Source: SAR86 cluster bacterium (GTDB lineage Bacteria > Pseudomonadota > Gammaproteobacteria > Magnimaribacterales > Magnimaribacteraceae). Taken from it: DNA of 64,000 nt. The position numbers and the translations under genes are program-made. Within the stretch, counting starts at the first letter, position 1, and each line of letters starts with the position of its first letter. The notes under the pieces were generated by a model, which worked only from the letters and a program-made list of their open reading frames with translations, had not been told where the DNA came from and did no database searches. Of this stretch, positions 8,872 to 18,358 are shown piece after piece. The DNA lies in contig CP097969.1 of NCBI GenBank assembly GCA_023703575.1, positions 715,517 through 779,516 on the forward strand. The letters run 5' to 3'.

Positions 8872-11475
8872 ATGAAAATATTTTCAAGTAAAAAGTTTGG
8901 CTTAACGACTCTATTGCCCTTGTTACTACTAACCTCTTCAATTTCTTCAGATGAAGTTGATGAGGTGGTAGTCAGCGGATACTTCATTCCAGACGAAAAA
9001 AGAGATACTTCAGAAATAAATGTAGTTTTAGATAGTACTGCAATAGAAAGGACTGGCGATGACAATATAGCTGTTGCATTAACTAGACTCACTGGTTTGA
9101 GCTTAGTAAGAGGTAAATATGTCTACGTTAGAGGTCTAGGGGAAAGATATTCTGCTGCTACACTCAATGGCGGTATTCTACCAAGTCCTGAACCCCTTAA
9201 AAGGGTTGTTCCATTAGATCTTTTTCCAACTGAGGCAATTGAATCCGCTATTGTTCAAAAAACATACTCTGCAGAATTGAATGGTGAATTTGGTGGCGGT
9301 ATGATTGCAATTAAAACAAAAGCAGTTCCTAACGAAAGAATTGCATCTCTATCTTTATCCACAGGTTACAACACAAATCATAGAGAAGATGGTCTTCTTT
9401 ATGATGGAGGTGGAGATGATGACTGGGGCTATGATGATGGTATCAGAGATTATCCAGCTTCAGTTGCAAGTGCAATTGCTGCTGGTACCAAAATTGACCG
9501 ATCTAACTTTGAACCATACCAACTAGCTAATATAGCTAGAGAATTTGAAAACTCTAAACTATGGGTGATTCAAAAGGGCAATGTTCCTGCCAATGGTTCA
9601 TTCAATGTTACCTATGGCAATGAACTTGATTGGGATCTCGGTAATGATCTATCATCTGGATTTCTATTAACAGCTGGAGTTAAATCTTCTTGGCAAACTC
9701 AAGAAGGTCTGAGGCAAACTGGAGACTTGCAAGCTAATTCAGACGGAACCGTATCTGTAATCAAGGCCGAAGATAAGACATTTATGTCTACGTCTAATGA
9801 TGCTACTACTTATGGAATGGGTGTTTTTGGAGTTGAATCGGATTCTACAGAGGTAAAATTGACCTCCTTATACATTCATAAAGGTACTAAAGAAGCAAGA
9901 TCCATAACTGGATATGATCCAAGTGATGCTGCTGATGTACGAGAAGATTACACTGAATTTTTTGAAAGAACTTTACGTAATAATCAACTAAGTTTTGATA
10001 AGATTTTTCAAAATGAAATTACTTTGAACGGAAGAGTATCTTTCGGAACGGCAACTCGTAATGCACCTTATGAAAGATCAGTTTTTTATGAAGATAGTGA
10101 TAATGACGGTATATTTTTATACGATGTTAATACAGGAAGAAACCAAACTCAGTTCAGTACCGTAGATGATGATGTTTTTAATATAGGATTAGATCTTACG
10201 TTTCCCATCGAAACTGATACCGCTGATTTAATCTTTAAAATTGGATTAGATCAGAAAGTCAATGATAGGGAAGCCGAAGTTAGAAGCTACAGATTTTTAG
10301 CTGCTGGTGGACCTCTCCCCGATGATTTACTTGGAAAAAGAGTTGATTATATATTTGCTGACCAGAACCTTGATCCAAACAGACTTTATGTGATTGAAAA
10401 TACTGGTTCTTCATCACCTGCTGGATACGAGGGTGAGCTTGAAATTGATGCCTATTATGCATCCGTGGAAGCGTTGATCTCTGATCAATTTAGGATTTCT
10501 GCTGGTGCTAGATACGAAGACGGAACACAGGAAATTAATACCTATGATCTTTTTACTGGTAAAGATAACTCAATTGATAAAACAATTGATGAGGATTATA
10601 TTCTTCCTAGCCTTACACTTACATATCTACCAGAGAGTTACGAAAATCTTCAAATCAGATTTGGTTACTCTGAAACTATTGCTAGGCCAACATTCAGGGA
10701 ATTGTCACCTACATTATTTGTCGATGTAGATACTGATAGGGTGATAGCTGGATCTTTATATCTTGAAAATTCAGAGATAGAAAATTTTGACCTCAGATTT
10801 GAATATTATTTTGATCAAAATCAATTTTTAACGCTTGGTGCTTTTTATAAAGAGATTGACAAACCAATTGAAGAATCAGTTACAGAGATTGGAGACCTGG
10901 TAATTACTTCATACCAAAACGTACCGTTAGCTGAAATAAGCGGTTTCGAATTTGAATTTGAGAGAATTTTTGACGGTTTTGAATCATCCTGGCTTGCAAG
11001 TAAAGAACTCTTAATGAAAGTAAACTACACTTTCACTGACTCTGAAATTGTTATCGGAGAAGGTGATACGTTTGTTAATTTGGTAGGTGTGACCGAATTA
11101 GCTTCAAGCTTGTTAGCCAACGGCAGGGACTCTAGATTACAGGGTCAATCTGATAATATTCTTAACTTTCAAATTGGTTTCAATGATTTCATTGCAAATT
11201 CTCAAGGTACCCTAATTTTTAATTATGTTGATGATAGGGTTAGGGCAAGAGGAATTGATGTTTTACCAGATATCATAGAGGAAGTACCAACAACTCTTGA
11301 TTTTGTTTACTCACGAAATTTTGACCGTGATGACTTAGAGAACCCTTTAAAACTATCATTGGAGATTCGAAATATTTTAGATGAGTCCTATGAGGCTACT
11401 GTTGCTGATAATATTTTCTATGATCAGTATGATTTAGGTAGATCCTTCTCATTGGGATTAAAATATCAGTTCTAA
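8872..11475 (+). CDS. TonB-dependent receptor paired with the repeat lipoprotein
   Basis: This 867-residue outer-membrane receptor has a signal peptide (about 1-26), a TonB-box-like segment VDEVVVSG (about 29-36), then a plug with YVRGLGERYS, LNGGILPSPEP, RVVPLDLFP and FGGGMIAIKTK. This plug type (RGLGERYS / VPLDLFP) is a distinct receptor subfamily. The barrel runs to a final FSLGLKYQF with the terminal aromatic residue needed for outer-membrane assembly. AGGAG precedes the ATG. It is almost certainly co-transcribed with the upstream lipoprotein (25-base gap), like TbpB/TbpA-style partners, and a terminator follows. The substrate is unknown; phosphate-linked uptake is suggested only by context. 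Confidence 0.92.
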   Translation: MKIFSSKKFGLTTLLPLLLLTSSISSDEVDEVVVSGYFIPDEKRDTSEINVVLDSTAIERTGDDNIAVALTRLTGLSLVRGKYVYVRGLGERYSAATLNGGILPSPEPLKRVVPLDLFPTEAIESAIVQKTYSAELNGEFGGGMIAIKTKAVPNERIASLSLSTGYNTNHREDGLLYDGGGDDDWGYDDGIRDYPASVASAIAAGTKIDRSNFEPYQLANIAREFENSKLWVIQKGNVPANGSFNVTYGNELDWDLGNDLSSGFLLTAGVKSSWQTQEGLRQTGDLQANSDGTVSVIKAEDKTFMSTSNDATTYGMGVFGVESDSTEVKLTSLYIHKGTKEARSITGYDPSDAADVREDYTEFFERTLRNNQLSFDKIFQNEITLNGRVSFGTATRNAPYERSVFYEDSDNDGIFLYDVNTGRNQTQFSTVDDDVFNIGLDLTFPIETDTADLIFKIGLDQKVNDREAEVRSYRFLAAGGPLPDDLLGKRVDYIFADQNLDPNRLYVIENTGSSSPAGYEGELEIDAYYASVEALISDQFRISAGARYEDGTQEINTYDLFTGKDNSIDKTIDEDYILPSLTLTYLPESYENLQIRFGYSETIARPTFRELSPTLFVDVDTDRVIAGSLYLENSEIENFDLRFEYYFDQNQFLTLGAFYKEIDKPIEESVTEIGDLVITSYQNVPLAEISGFEFEFERIFDGFESSWLASKELLMKVNYTFTDSEIVIGEGDTFVNLVGVTELASSLLANGRDSRLQGQSDNILNFQIGFNDFIANSQGTLIFNYVDDRVRARGIDVLPDIIEEVPTTLDFVYSRNFDRDDLENPLKLSLEIRNILDESYEATVADNIFYDQYDLGRSFSLGLKYQF

Positions 11476-11493
11476 TTCTATTTTTACTTTAGA

Positions 11494-11520
11494 ATGGGCT
11501 CTACGGAGCTCATTTTATTA
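11494..11520 (+). terminator. Terminator between receptor and type II secretion operon
   Basis: An 8-bp stem (ATGGGCTC at 11494-11501 with GAGCTCAT at 11506-11513, one G-T pair) closes a TACG loop and is followed by TTTATTA. It separates the receptor from gspC, which starts 3 bases later, so gspC probably depends partly on read-through. Confidence 0.75.
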
Positions 11521-11522
11521 TT

Positions 11523-11915
11523 ATGGAAAATTTAAACATAGCTAAGAAAATAATTTTTTATGGTTTAATTTGCTCTGTTTTAGTTGCATTGATTTATCAA
11601 CTTTTTTTAATATTTAATGCACCAAACTTTAAAGAAACATCTCCCATAAATATTTCAGCTACAGTTAATACTAATTTAACCTCAAATTATAGTAATCAAA
11701 CTGCAACTCAGCTAACCAATGATGAATTTTCCTATAAAGTAGTTGGTTATAGGGCGGGAGAGAAAAATAGTTCAGTTGTACTTAGAAAAGCTGATGTCGA
11801 TTATGTTGTTCAACAAGGTGACTTGATTGATAACACCTACAGACTAATTTCTGTTAGTAAAGAAGAGATAGTATTTGATAGAGCAGGAAAACAGTTGTAT
11901 ATCAAAATAGATTAA
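11523..11915 (+). CDS. gspC: Type II secretion protein GspC (short form, HR domain only)
   Basis: GspC links the inner-membrane assembly platform to the GspD secretin. The 130-residue product has one N-terminal membrane helix (about 10-30), a linker, and an HR domain (about 66-130) with the pattern YKVVGYRAGE, DYVVQQGD and a hydrophobic end (FDRAGKQLYIKI). E. coli-type GspC is about twice as long because of a C-terminal PDZ or coiled-coil domain, which is absent here; the stop follows the HR domain cleanly. The gene starts the T2SS run, with a 126-base gap to gspD. The identification rests on HR-domain pattern plus position. Confidence 0.78.
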   Translation: MENLNIAKKIIFYGLICSVLVALIYQLFLIFNAPNFKETSPINISATVNTNLTSNYSNQTATQLTNDEFSYKVVGYRAGEKNSSVVLRKADVDYVVQQGDLIDNTYRLISVSKEEIVFDRAGKQLYIKID

Positions 11916-11991
11916 GAATACCCTTTTTTATTTTCCAGCTATTTACTCCTGATATAGTAAAAACACAAATTTGTAACATAAATTTCACAAA

Positions 11992-12010
11992 GTGACAGCA
12001 CGATTGTCAC
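11992..12010. promoter_or_regulatory. Inverted repeat upstream of gspD (possible operator)
   Basis: GTGACA (11992-11997) and TGTCAC (12005-12010) form a perfect 6-bp inverted repeat with a 7-base spacer, 31 bases before the gspD start in the only sizeable gap of the T2SS operon. It could be a regulator site or a leader hairpin; no T-run follows, so it is not a normal terminator. Confidence 0.35.
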
Positions 12011-12041
12011 TAGTTCATCTCAGAATGTCGTTTATTCAAAA

Positions 12042-13883
12042 ATGACTAAAAAATTAATAATCTTTATTTTACTGATCCCATTTTTTATTGGTGCAGAAGA
12101 CACTTATATTCTTAATTATGATGACGTTGATATAAAAAAAGTTACACAAGATGTAGCAAGTTTTTCAAATAAGACATTAATTCTTGATCCAAAAGTGAAG
12201 GGGAGAGTTTCTATCTTTTCAGATACTATTCTTACATCTCAACAAGTTTGGGAGGTGTATTTAAGAACTATTCAGGTTAGTGGTTTTTCTGCAGTCTCCG
12301 ACGGTAATATTGTCCGAATTGTGTCTGAAAATGACGCTACTCGTGATGAAACTGATATATCTAACGATGGCGACTTTTCTACAAAAATTATTCCATTAGT
12401 TAATCGATCTGCAGGGGGTATTTTGCCAATGCTCAAACCAATTACTGGTAGGCAATCATATTTATCCAGTATTCCCTCTGTCAATTCCATATTGATTGTT
12501 GATAAATTATCGAATGTGCAGAGAATTGAAACCTTGGTAAATCAATTAGATAAAGATAATTCTGCTCAAATCTCTATTATTAAACTTGATAATTTATCTT
12601 CAATTGAAGCAGTAAGAATTTTAGAGCGCCTAAAATTACAAGAAAATCCAACCATTAATAATTTTATCGCTGTGCCATTTCCGACTTCCAATTCAGTGAT
12701 TCTTTCAGCAAATAACTTTGTAACAACTAATATAACTAAAACTTTACAGGCACTAGATAAAGATGCTTTGAACGATAGTTCTGTTGCAGTTATCTATTTA
12801 AAATTTGCTAAAGCTGACGAAGTTTCTGCAATACTAAATACTGTTTCATCACGTTTTACTAACTCAGAATCTTCTGAAAAACCTGTAGTTACTTTCCACG
12901 AGAAAACTAATTCCATTATTGTATCAACCGAGCAAGCTAATTTAGATGTAATACGTAATCTCATATCTAAACTTGATATTAGAAGAGCACAGGTATTGGT
13001 TGAGGCGATTATTGTAGAATTATCTGAGACCGCTGCAAAATCATTAGGAGTAGAAACTGTTTTTGCAGGAGGTGAGGACGGTGATGTACCCTTGGGCATC
13101 ACTCGGTTTCAAGATTCAAATTCACCTGACTTATTAGCTTTAGCTGGTTCAGCTGCTGAGTCGGGAGATGATGTAACTCTTAGAAATATTGGTGCTTCAT
13201 CGTTACTTAATACCCAAGGACTCATTGCAGGCTTAGGAAGCATTGAATCAAATGGTGATAGCTTTGCAGCAATTATCAGTGCAATTGTAAGCGATCAAGA
13301 TTCGAACATATTATCTACACCATCGGTCATTGCAATGGACAATGAGGAAGCCAATCTTGTAATAGGTCAAGAAATACCCATCACCACAGGCGAAAGTCTC
13401 GGAGCAAATAATGCTAATCCATTCAGAACAACCTCAAGGCAAGAAGTAGGCATCAAGCTCTCTATCGTTCCCCAGATCAATGAAGGAAACAGTGTAATTC
13501 TAAATATCAATCAAGAAGTTTCTGGAGTTGTAGGCCCATTAACGGGAACCGCCGATCTTATTACAAATAAAAGAAGTATTGAAACAACAGTGTTAGTTGA
13601 TAATAACCAAGTAATAGTACTTGGTGGATTAATTGATGATGATGTTCAAAGTTCTGAATCAAGAGTTCCTATCTTAGGAGCCATACCTGTTGTTGGTAAT
13701 CTCTTTAAGTCATCATCTCAATCAAGAGTTAAGCGAAATTTATTAGTTTTCATTAGGCCAACAATTCTTTTTGATCCCAATGACGTAATGGAGCTTTCAA
13801 ATGAGAAATATAATTATATAGAGGCGCTAAGAATGCTGGATGGTGAAAAGTCTGACATTATTGATTTAACTAGAAAACCATAA
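12042..13883 (+). CDS. gspD: Type II secretion secretin GspD
   Basis: GspD forms the outer-membrane pore of the T2SS. The product has 613 residues: a signal peptide (1-18, ending IGA), an N0 domain (about 20-95, YILNYDDVDIKKV), N1-N3 ring domains (about 105-320), then the secretin domain with the signature VPILGAIPVVGNLF at 542-555 and a short tail. It keeps the family order and a near-normal length (about 650). No pilotin gene is adjacent. Its stop overlaps the gspE start by one base (TAATG), which implies translational coupling. Confidence 0.96.
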   Translation: MTKKLIIFILLIPFFIGAEDTYILNYDDVDIKKVTQDVASFSNKTLILDPKVKGRVSIFSDTILTSQQVWEVYLRTIQVSGFSAVSDGNIVRIVSENDATRDETDISNDGDFSTKIIPLVNRSAGGILPMLKPITGRQSYLSSIPSVNSILIVDKLSNVQRIETLVNQLDKDNSAQISIIKLDNLSSIEAVRILERLKLQENPTINNFIAVPFPTSNSVILSANNFVTTNITKTLQALDKDALNDSSVAVIYLKFAKADEVSAILNTVSSRFTNSESSEKPVVTFHEKTNSIIVSTEQANLDVIRNLISKLDIRRAQVLVEAIIVELSETAAKSLGVETVFAGGEDGDVPLGITRFQDSNSPDLLALAGSAAESGDDVTLRNIGASSLLNTQGLIAGLGSIESNGDSFAAIISAIVSDQDSNILSTPSVIAMDNEEANLVIGQEIPITTGESLGANNANPFRTTSRQEVGIKLSIVPQINEGNSVILNINQEVSGVVGPLTGTADLITNKRSIETTVLVDNNQVIVLGGLIDDDVQSSESRVPILGAIPVVGNLFKSSSQSRVKRNLLVFIRPTILFDPNDVMELSNEKYNYIEALRMLDGEKSDIIDLTRKP

Positions 13884-15373
13884 TGGAACAGATAATAACA
13901 AAAGAGCATAAACCATTATTTCCTTACGAATATTCTAAATCTCAAAGAATTTTAGGAGTTGAAATTAATGGTGAAATATTTATTTTTTCTGAAAATGCAC
14001 TGAGCTCATTGTCCATACAGGAATTATACTCAACATATCCAACAAAGAAATTTATCACCACATTATGCAGTCCTAATGAATTTGAAAAGGGATTAACTAA
14101 ACTTTATTCTCAAGATAAGTTTCAAGAAACAATAGGAGATGAGCTATCGGAATCATTTGATCTTGAATCCTATGCAAAGACCATAACTCCTTCGGAGGAT
14201 CTATTGCAGGGCAACAATGATGCTCCTATTATCAAGCTGATTAATGGCATTCTAAGTCAAGCTATTAAAGCTAAAGCATCAGATATTCACTTTGAACCTT
14301 TTGAGGATACTTTTATTGTAAGACTACGAATAGATGGAGTAATGCGAGAACTCATTTCACAAGATTCAAGACTATCACCTCCAATTGTTTCAAGATTAAA
14401 GATAATGTCCAAGTTAGACATCGCAGAAAGAAGAAAACCTCAAGATGGAAGGGTGTCGCTCTCACTTGGACCTCAATCCATTGATGTAAGAGTATCAACT
14501 TTACCGTCCTCATATGGTGAAAGAGTAGTTCTTAGGTTACTTGATAAAGATTCTGCAGAGATAGATCTAAATTATCTTGGATTTTCTGACTACGTTAACT
14601 CTAAATATCAAAAGGCACTGAAATCTAATGAAGGAATTATTCTTGTTACTGGTCCTACTGGATCTGGAAAAACTACAACTCTATATGCAGGCTTACGAGA
14701 GATTAATGATAATTCGCAAAACATTTTAACTGTAGAAGATCCCATTGAATATACACTCCCGGGAATTGGGCAGACCCAAGTGAATTCAAAGGCAGGCTAC
14801 ACTTTTGCAAGTGGACTAAGATCAATTCTTCGACAAGATCCCGACATTGTAATGGTTGGTGAAATACGAGATTCTGAAACTGCCAGTATTGCCATTCAAG
14901 CTAGCTTAACCGGGCATTTAGTTTTATCTACAATTCATACTAACAGCGCAATAGGAGCAATAGCCAGACTAAGAGATATGGGGGTTGAGTCCTACTTATT
15001 AGCTTCTAGTATTAAGATAGTGTTAGCACAAAGACTTGTAAGAAGGCTCTGTAATCACTGTAAAAAACCTTCTAGTGAAAATGTAAATTTATTAAAGAAA
15101 TTTAATTTATGTTCTGAAAGCATATATTACGAACCAAGCGGATGTCAGCACTGTTCATTTACAGGCTACTCTGGAAGACTTGCGATTGCTGAGTTAGTCG
15201 AGATAGATGAAAATCTCAAGCAAATGATCCATGACGAAGCATCAGAAAAAGTGATGAATGATTATGCTTTCCAAAATAATCAATCCATACAAGAATCAAT
15301 TAAATTAAATCTAGAAAACGGAATAACTAGCATTAGTGAAATAGTGAGATTGCAAAACATATCAGATGCCTAA
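13883..15373 (+). CDS. gspE: Type II secretion ATPase GspE
   Basis: This cytoplasmic hexameric ATPase drives pseudopilus assembly. Of its 496 residues, the N-terminal GspL-binding region is short, Walker A GPTGSGKT lies at 257-264, the Walker B/Asp-box region is DPDIVMVGEIRD, and a C-terminal zinc-binding element has cysteines 390, 393, 421 and 424 (two CxxC pairs). All catalytic elements are intact. It overlaps gspD by one base and gspF by eight. Confidence 0.97.
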   Translation: MEQIITKEHKPLFPYEYSKSQRILGVEINGEIFIFSENALSSLSIQELYSTYPTKKFITTLCSPNEFEKGLTKLYSQDKFQETIGDELSESFDLESYAKTITPSEDLLQGNNDAPIIKLINGILSQAIKAKASDIHFEPFEDTFIVRLRIDGVMRELISQDSRLSPPIVSRLKIMSKLDIAERRKPQDGRVSLSLGPQSIDVRVSTLPSSYGERVVLRLLDKDSAEIDLNYLGFSDYVNSKYQKALKSNEGIILVTGPTGSGKTTTLYAGLREINDNSQNILTVEDPIEYTLPGIGQTQVNSKAGYTFASGLRSILRQDPDIVMVGEIRDSETASIAIQASLTGHLVLSTIHTNSAIGAIARLRDMGVESYLLASSIKIVLAQRLVRRLCNHCKKPSSENVNLLKKFNLCSESIYYEPSGCQHCSFTGYSGRLAIAELVEIDENLKQMIHDEASEKVMNDYAFQNNQSIQESIKLNLENGITSISEIVRLQNISDA

Positions 15374-16556
15374 CTTTCAATATATTGCTCAAAATGAAGA
15401 AGGTAAATCCTTAAAGGGAATTTTGCTCTCTGATAGCGAGAGATCTGCTAGGCAAGAAATAAAATCAAAAAACTTACTTCTTCTTAGTATCAAAGAAACA
15501 TCAAAACAAACTAAAGGTAAAAAAATAGCACGTAGAGACATAGCTGTTGCGACCAGACAAATATCTTCATTAATAAGCTCAGGTATACCGCTTGACAGGG
15601 CCTTGCAGTCAATTGGAAAAAACTCTAACTCAAAAGTTGGCGATTTATTTAATGACATAGGTAACGAGCTACAACAAGGTAGGCAGCTACATTTAATTTT
15701 GTCTGATTACCCTGGCAGCTTCGATCAGACTTATATTTCGCTTGTATCTGCTGGAGAAATTTCAGGTAACTTGATTGAAGCCTATAAAAATCTATCTGAA
15801 TATTTAGAAGATGAAATTTCAATAAAACAAAAAATTTTTTCGGCTCTTGCTTACCCGGTACTTGTCATTAGTTTTTCTATATTAGTAGTAATTGCTCTTC
15901 TAATCTTTGTTTTACCCCAAGTAACAGAACAGTTTGTTAAGTCAAACATTGAACTCCCTTTTTTAACTTCTTTGATGATTTTTATCTCAAATAATATTTT
16001 GGTATTCATTGGGATAAATCTTCTAACAATCACAGCGTTTTACGTTCATTACAAGAAAAATATTTTGGGAACTTCTAGTGAATCAAATATCCATAGACTA
16101 TTATTAAAAATCCCTTTTGTTGGAAGGTTTCTGTTAACTAGGGACTTAGAAAAGTTCAGTCGAATTATGTTTTTAATGCTTAAATCAGGTATCAACCTTG
16201 ATCAATCTTTAAATCATGCAAATAAATTAATTGGTAATAGATATATAAGAAAAATCGTTGAAGATGCTACAGAAGATATTATCGAAGGCAAAGATTTTCT
16301 ATATGAAATTAAGCAATCAAAAATTTTTCCGGAAATATTTATACAATTACTTTCAAGTGGTTTCCAATCTGGATCATTATCAGAAATGTTTGAAAAGTTA
16401 GCATTTTATTTTAAAGACGAAATAGATAACTCTAGATCATCATTACTATCCATTATTGAGCCATTAATATTAATAGTCATGGGCGGTATAATTACATTGA
16501 TAATTCTGGCTATCCTCTTACCAATCATGCAAATGAATAACTCTATTTTATCCTAA
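15366..16556 (+). CDS. gspF: Type II secretion inner-membrane platform protein GspF
   Basis: GspF is the polytopic inner-membrane platform that works with GspE and GspL. The 396-residue product holds two GspF repeats (about 65-190 and 265-390) and three hydrophobic membrane segments (about 165-190, 210-230 and 360-390). The first part, PNFQYIAQNEEGKSLKG, is the typical family N-terminus. The start ATG lies inside the end of gspE and the stop overlaps the gspG ATG (TAATG). Confidence 0.95.
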   Translation: MPNFQYIAQNEEGKSLKGILLSDSERSARQEIKSKNLLLLSIKETSKQTKGKKIARRDIAVATRQISSLISSGIPLDRALQSIGKNSNSKVGDLFNDIGNELQQGRQLHLILSDYPGSFDQTYISLVSAGEISGNLIEAYKNLSEYLEDEISIKQKIFSALAYPVLVISFSILVVIALLIFVLPQVTEQFVKSNIELPFLTSLMIFISNNILVFIGINLLTITAFYVHYKKNILGTSSESNIHRLLLKIPFVGRFLLTRDLEKFSRIMFLMLKSGINLDQSLNHANKLIGNRYIRKIVEDATEDIIEGKDFLYEIKQSKIFPEIFIQLLSSGFQSGSLSEMFEKLAFYFKDEIDNSRSSLLSIIEPLILIVMGGIITLIILAILLPIMQMNNSILS

Positions 16557-16984
16557 TGAAAAAAGGCTTTACTTTAATTGAACTCTTAGCAGTAATTGTC
16601 ATCCTGGGTATTCTTGCAACCGTTGTAGCTATAAATGTATCTCCGATTCTTCAAAGAGCAAACTTTGAAAAAATTAGAGCTGATATTTCTCAAATAGAGA
16701 AAGGTCTCGAGTTGTACAAATTTAATGAACTTAGATACCCGTCTACTGATCAGGGTCTCGTTTCTTTAAAACAACCTCCTAAAGACCTTAATCGACCTTT
16801 TTTATACCCTGCAGAAGGATATATAAGTGATATTCCCAAAGACCCTTGGGGGAATGATTATTTATATATGTCTCCCGGCATCAATAAAATTTATTATGAT
16901 ATTTACACTCTAGGTGCTGATGGACTTGAAGGTGGCGTGGGTGAAGATGCTGACATTGGCAACTGGAATGTCAACTCGAAATAA
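16556..16984 (+). CDS. gspG: Major pseudopilin GspG
   Basis: GspG is the main subunit of the periplasmic pseudopilus. It has a short class III leader, MKKG, with cleavage expected between Gly4 and Phe5, followed by FTLIELLAVIVILGILAT with the conserved Glu at +5. The globular domain has the family motifs YPSTDQGL, DPWGNDY and LGADGLEGG (calcium-loop region). The length (142) matches E. coli-type GspG (about 145). It overlaps gspF by one base and gspH by 17. Confidence 0.97.
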   Translation: MKKGFTLIELLAVIVILGILATVVAINVSPILQRANFEKIRADISQIEKGLELYKFNELRYPSTDQGLVSLKQPPKDLNRPFLYPAEGYISDIPKDPWGNDYLYMSPGINKIYYDIYTLGADGLEGGVGEDADIGNWNVNSK

Positions 16985-17423
16985 CGGTTTTACATTGATG
17001 GAGCTTCTGTTAGTTCTGCTAATAATAGGAATTATTTCTCTGATCCCTATTATCAATTCATCTTTCTTGAGCTCATACCAAGAAGGAGAAGTAACTCAAA
17101 TCAACCAGCTCTTAAATTCTTTAAAGAAAGAAAGTCAGCTTATAAGAAAGCCTATAGCAATTAAAAAAAATAATGAGAATTACTATTTAGTGTCCTATGA
17201 AGACAACTCATGGAAAAATTATGATATTTTAGATTTTGATTTAAATCTGATCTTAAAAAATTATATTTTCAATGATCTAAACAATGAGTTTTTAGAAAAT
17301 AGAGATAGGTCATTTTTAATCATTTTTTATCCCAACGGAAGAAACTCTGGTCTTGAGTTTAGAGTTTTAGATCAAAATCAAAAAATTTATTACGATATAT
17401 TTGGTGAATTAAATGCGACTTGA
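16968..17423 (+). CDS. gspH: Minor pseudopilin GspH
   Basis: The prepilin leader MSTRNNG (cleavage after Gly7) and FTLMELLLVLLIIGII identify a pseudopilin with Glu at +5. I chose the ATG at 16968 rather than an upstream in-frame one at 16914, because only this start gives a normal short prepilin leader. The product is 151 residues. Its place between gspG and gspI and its size indicate GspH, a minor pseudopilin near the pseudopilus tip. The C-terminal domain is poorly conserved, so the assignment is partly positional. Confidence 0.88.
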   Translation: MSTRNNGFTLMELLLVLLIIGIISLIPIINSSFLSSYQEGEVTQINQLLNSLKKESQLIRKPIAIKKNNENYYLVSYEDNSWKNYDILDFDLNLILKNYIFNDLNNEFLENRDRSFLIIFYPNGRNSGLEFRVLDQNQKIYYDIFGELNAT

Positions 17424-17766
17424 TAAAGGCTTTAGTCTTTTAGAAGTAGGTGTATCAATTTTAATCTTAAGTATTGCGCTGCTTACCATCTTTCAATCAA
17501 TTTCATTTAATAACTCCAATCTTGACTCAATTAAAAAAAAGGCTTTTGCAAGACAAATAATTATCAATCGAATTTCTTCGTATGAATTTATAGATCCAAT
17601 ACGAATTAATTCATCTCGATCTTTTGATTATGTATTTGGTCCTTACAATTTTTTAGTTTTTGAAGAAATGAGTGTCACTGGAATAAATAAAAAGCAATTC
17701 TCTATTCGTGTCAGTCTTGATGATGAGGTAATCTCCGAATATATAACTCTTGCTGGAAATGAATAA
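17413..17766 (+). CDS. gspI: Minor pseudopilin GspI
   Basis: This small (117-residue) pseudopilin has leader MRLDKG, cleavage expected after Gly6, then FSLLEVGVSILILSIALL with Glu at +5. The length and the order H-I-J identify GspI, which nucleates the tip complex with GspJ and GspK. It starts 11 bases inside the end of gspH and overlaps gspJ by 8 bases. Confidence 0.9.
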   Translation: MRLDKGFSLLEVGVSILILSIALLTIFQSISFNNSNLDSIKKKAFARQIIINRISSYEFIDPIRINSSRSFDYVFGPYNFLVFEEMSVTGINKKQFSIRVSLDDEVISEYITLAGNE

Positions 17767-18358
17767 ACTTCAAAAAGGATTTACTTTAATTGAACTGGTA
17801 ATTTCAATAACGCTGTTATCTTTTATAACCATCATAACAACTTCTATTTTACAAAATTCAATTATCCAGAGAAATCTCTACATAGAAAATTCAAACAATT
17901 TGGAAAACTATAATAGTTTTTTTGGAATTTTTAGGGATGATTTTAGATTTATCCAAAACGTCGACATGTTAAATGCTGATGGTGCAAGTTCATTCAAAAC
18001 ACTTCTTCTGAATGATGATGAGAAACAACTTAGCTTCATTACTAAAAGTTTTTCAAACACTGATCTTGAGTTAAAAAATATAAGAGTCTTGTATTTTATT
18101 GAAAATGGGCAACTCTATCGTAGGCAATATAAAAGCATAAATCCTGCAGATTTTAGTGATTATCTTGATACGTTAATCCTTGAGGAGGTTACTGATATTC
18201 AACTTAAAGCACATAATAAGCAGCGCTGGCTAAATATATGGCCTTACGACGAAGTTTCTAAAAGAAGATTGCCACACGCAGTTTCTTTAAGCATTTCTCA
18301 GCGTCAAAAGGATGTCTTTGAAATAATCTTAGCAACTGATAATGATAATGTTTTTTAG
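17759..18358 (+). CDS. gspJ: Minor pseudopilin GspJ
   Basis: GspJ is a tip pseudopilin, with leader MNKLQKG cut after Gly7 and then FTLIELVISITLLSFI with Glu at +5. I start it at the ATG at 17759; an in-frame TTG at 17750 would only add three residues and is less likely. The 199-residue length fits GspJ. The second half (LEEVTDIQLKAHN, RLPHAVSLSI) follows the family pattern. The stop lies within the gspK start region. Confidence 0.9.
   Translation: MNKLQKGFTLIELVISITLLSFITIITTSILQNSIIQRNLYIENSNNLENYNSFFGIFRDDFRFIQNVDMLNADGASSFKTLLLNDDEKQLSFITKSFSNTDLELKNIRVLYFIENGQLYRRQYKSINPADFSDYLDTLILEEVTDIQLKAHNKQRWLNIWPYDEVSKRRLPHAVSLSISQRQKDVFEIILATDNDNVF

Noticed and set aside
12794-13102. 102-codon minus-strand frame inside gspD
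   Set aside because: It is antisense to the conserved secretin rings, without ribosome site or family signal.
16914-16967. Longer gspH start at 16914
   Set aside because: It would add 18 residues before the prepilin leader; the ATG at 16968 gives a standard short leader.
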